A DNA stretch of 5,998 bases from assembly GCA_021781625.1 (NCBI GenBank), contig JAJXWL010000127.1, forward strand, positions 1-5,998, given 5' to 3'. This DNA is from a bacterium. Lineage in GTDB: Bacteria; Spirochaetota; Spirochaetia; JABEVK01. A program made the translations under genes and the position numbers. The notes below the pieces were generated by a model, which saw nothing but the letters and a program-made list of their open reading frames with translations, ran no database searches and had not been told where the DNA came from. Positions 5,896 to 5,998 of the stretch are shown in pieces. The number at the start of each line of letters is the position of its first letter. Within the stretch, counting starts at the first letter, position 1.

Positions 5896-5998
5896 AGTCG
5901 GCATTTTAGGCGCAGGAGCCTGGGGCACCGCGATGGGTAAGGCCATCGCCGAAAAAGGTCATGATGTCGTTTTGTGGAGTTTTGAGCATATCACATCC
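5885..5998 (+). CDS. gpsA: NAD(P)-dependent glycerol-3-phosphate dehydrogenase GpsA, N-terminal fragment
   Basis: The first 38 residues of a gene that runs off the right edge. GpsA reduces dihydroxyacetone phosphate to sn-glycerol 3-phosphate, the backbone of membrane phospholipids, in the cytoplasm. The N-terminus 'KVGILGAGAWGTAMGKAIAE' is the family's Rossmann nucleotide-binding strand-loop-helix, with G9-A-G11-A-W-G14 as the dinucleotide loop and the aromatic 'W-G-T-A' that is typical of GpsA. The next strand, 'HDVVLWS', also fits. ATG 5885 is set by a strong AAAGGAGA site and by exact alignment with the family start. It overlaps the pepF stop by 11 bp, so the two genes almost certainly share a transcript. 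Only about a tenth of the protein is visible, so catalytic residues cannot be checked. Confidence 0.9.
   Translation, partial: MKTKVGILGAGAWGTAMGKAIAEKGHDVVLWSFEHITS

Overview
The window is ordinary, gene-dense bacterial chromosome of balanced to slightly GC-rich composition. It holds eight protein genes, two of them cut by the window edges. I see no mobile element, CRISPR array, tRNA, rRNA or phage module. The gene families (thiol peroxidase Tpx, tRNA methyltransferase TrmL, glycerol-3-phosphate dehydrogenase GpsA, M20 and M3B metallopeptidases) are widespread housekeeping functions. Shine-Dalgarno sites of the GGAGG type precede several genes. The set fits a Gram-negative-type bacterium, but I cannot place it taxonomically from sequence alone.

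Left part (1-1237): the C-terminus of a quinone oxidoreductase-like medium-chain dehydrogenase (+) converges on a two-gene minus-strand operon, tpx then trmL. The trmL start appears to be a CTG codon that overlaps the tpx stop as CTGA and has a GGAGG site four bases upstream. This is the most unusual feature I found.

Middle (1238-2659): a 109-bp divergent spacer separates tpx from a 169-residue protein I do not recognise (+). That gene converges, with only 8 bp between, on a HAD-superfamily phosphatase/phosphomutase (-) that carries an uncommon four-cysteine C-terminal tail.

Right part (2660-5998): an M20-family metallopeptidase (-) and an M3B oligoendopeptidase F-like peptidase (+) diverge from a spacer of only 41 to 77 bp, depending on the M20 start. 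Together they could take peptides to amino acids: endo-cleavage of oligopeptides, then exo-type or amide hydrolysis. The peptidase gene overlaps the start of gpsA by 11 bp, so the phospholipid-precursor enzyme is probably translationally coupled to it. No stretch longer than 300 bp lacks a gene.

I found no previously undescribed multi-gene system here. The points worth a second look are the CTG start, the HAD cysteine tail, the unrecognised gene beside tpx and the crowded promoter region between the two peptidases.
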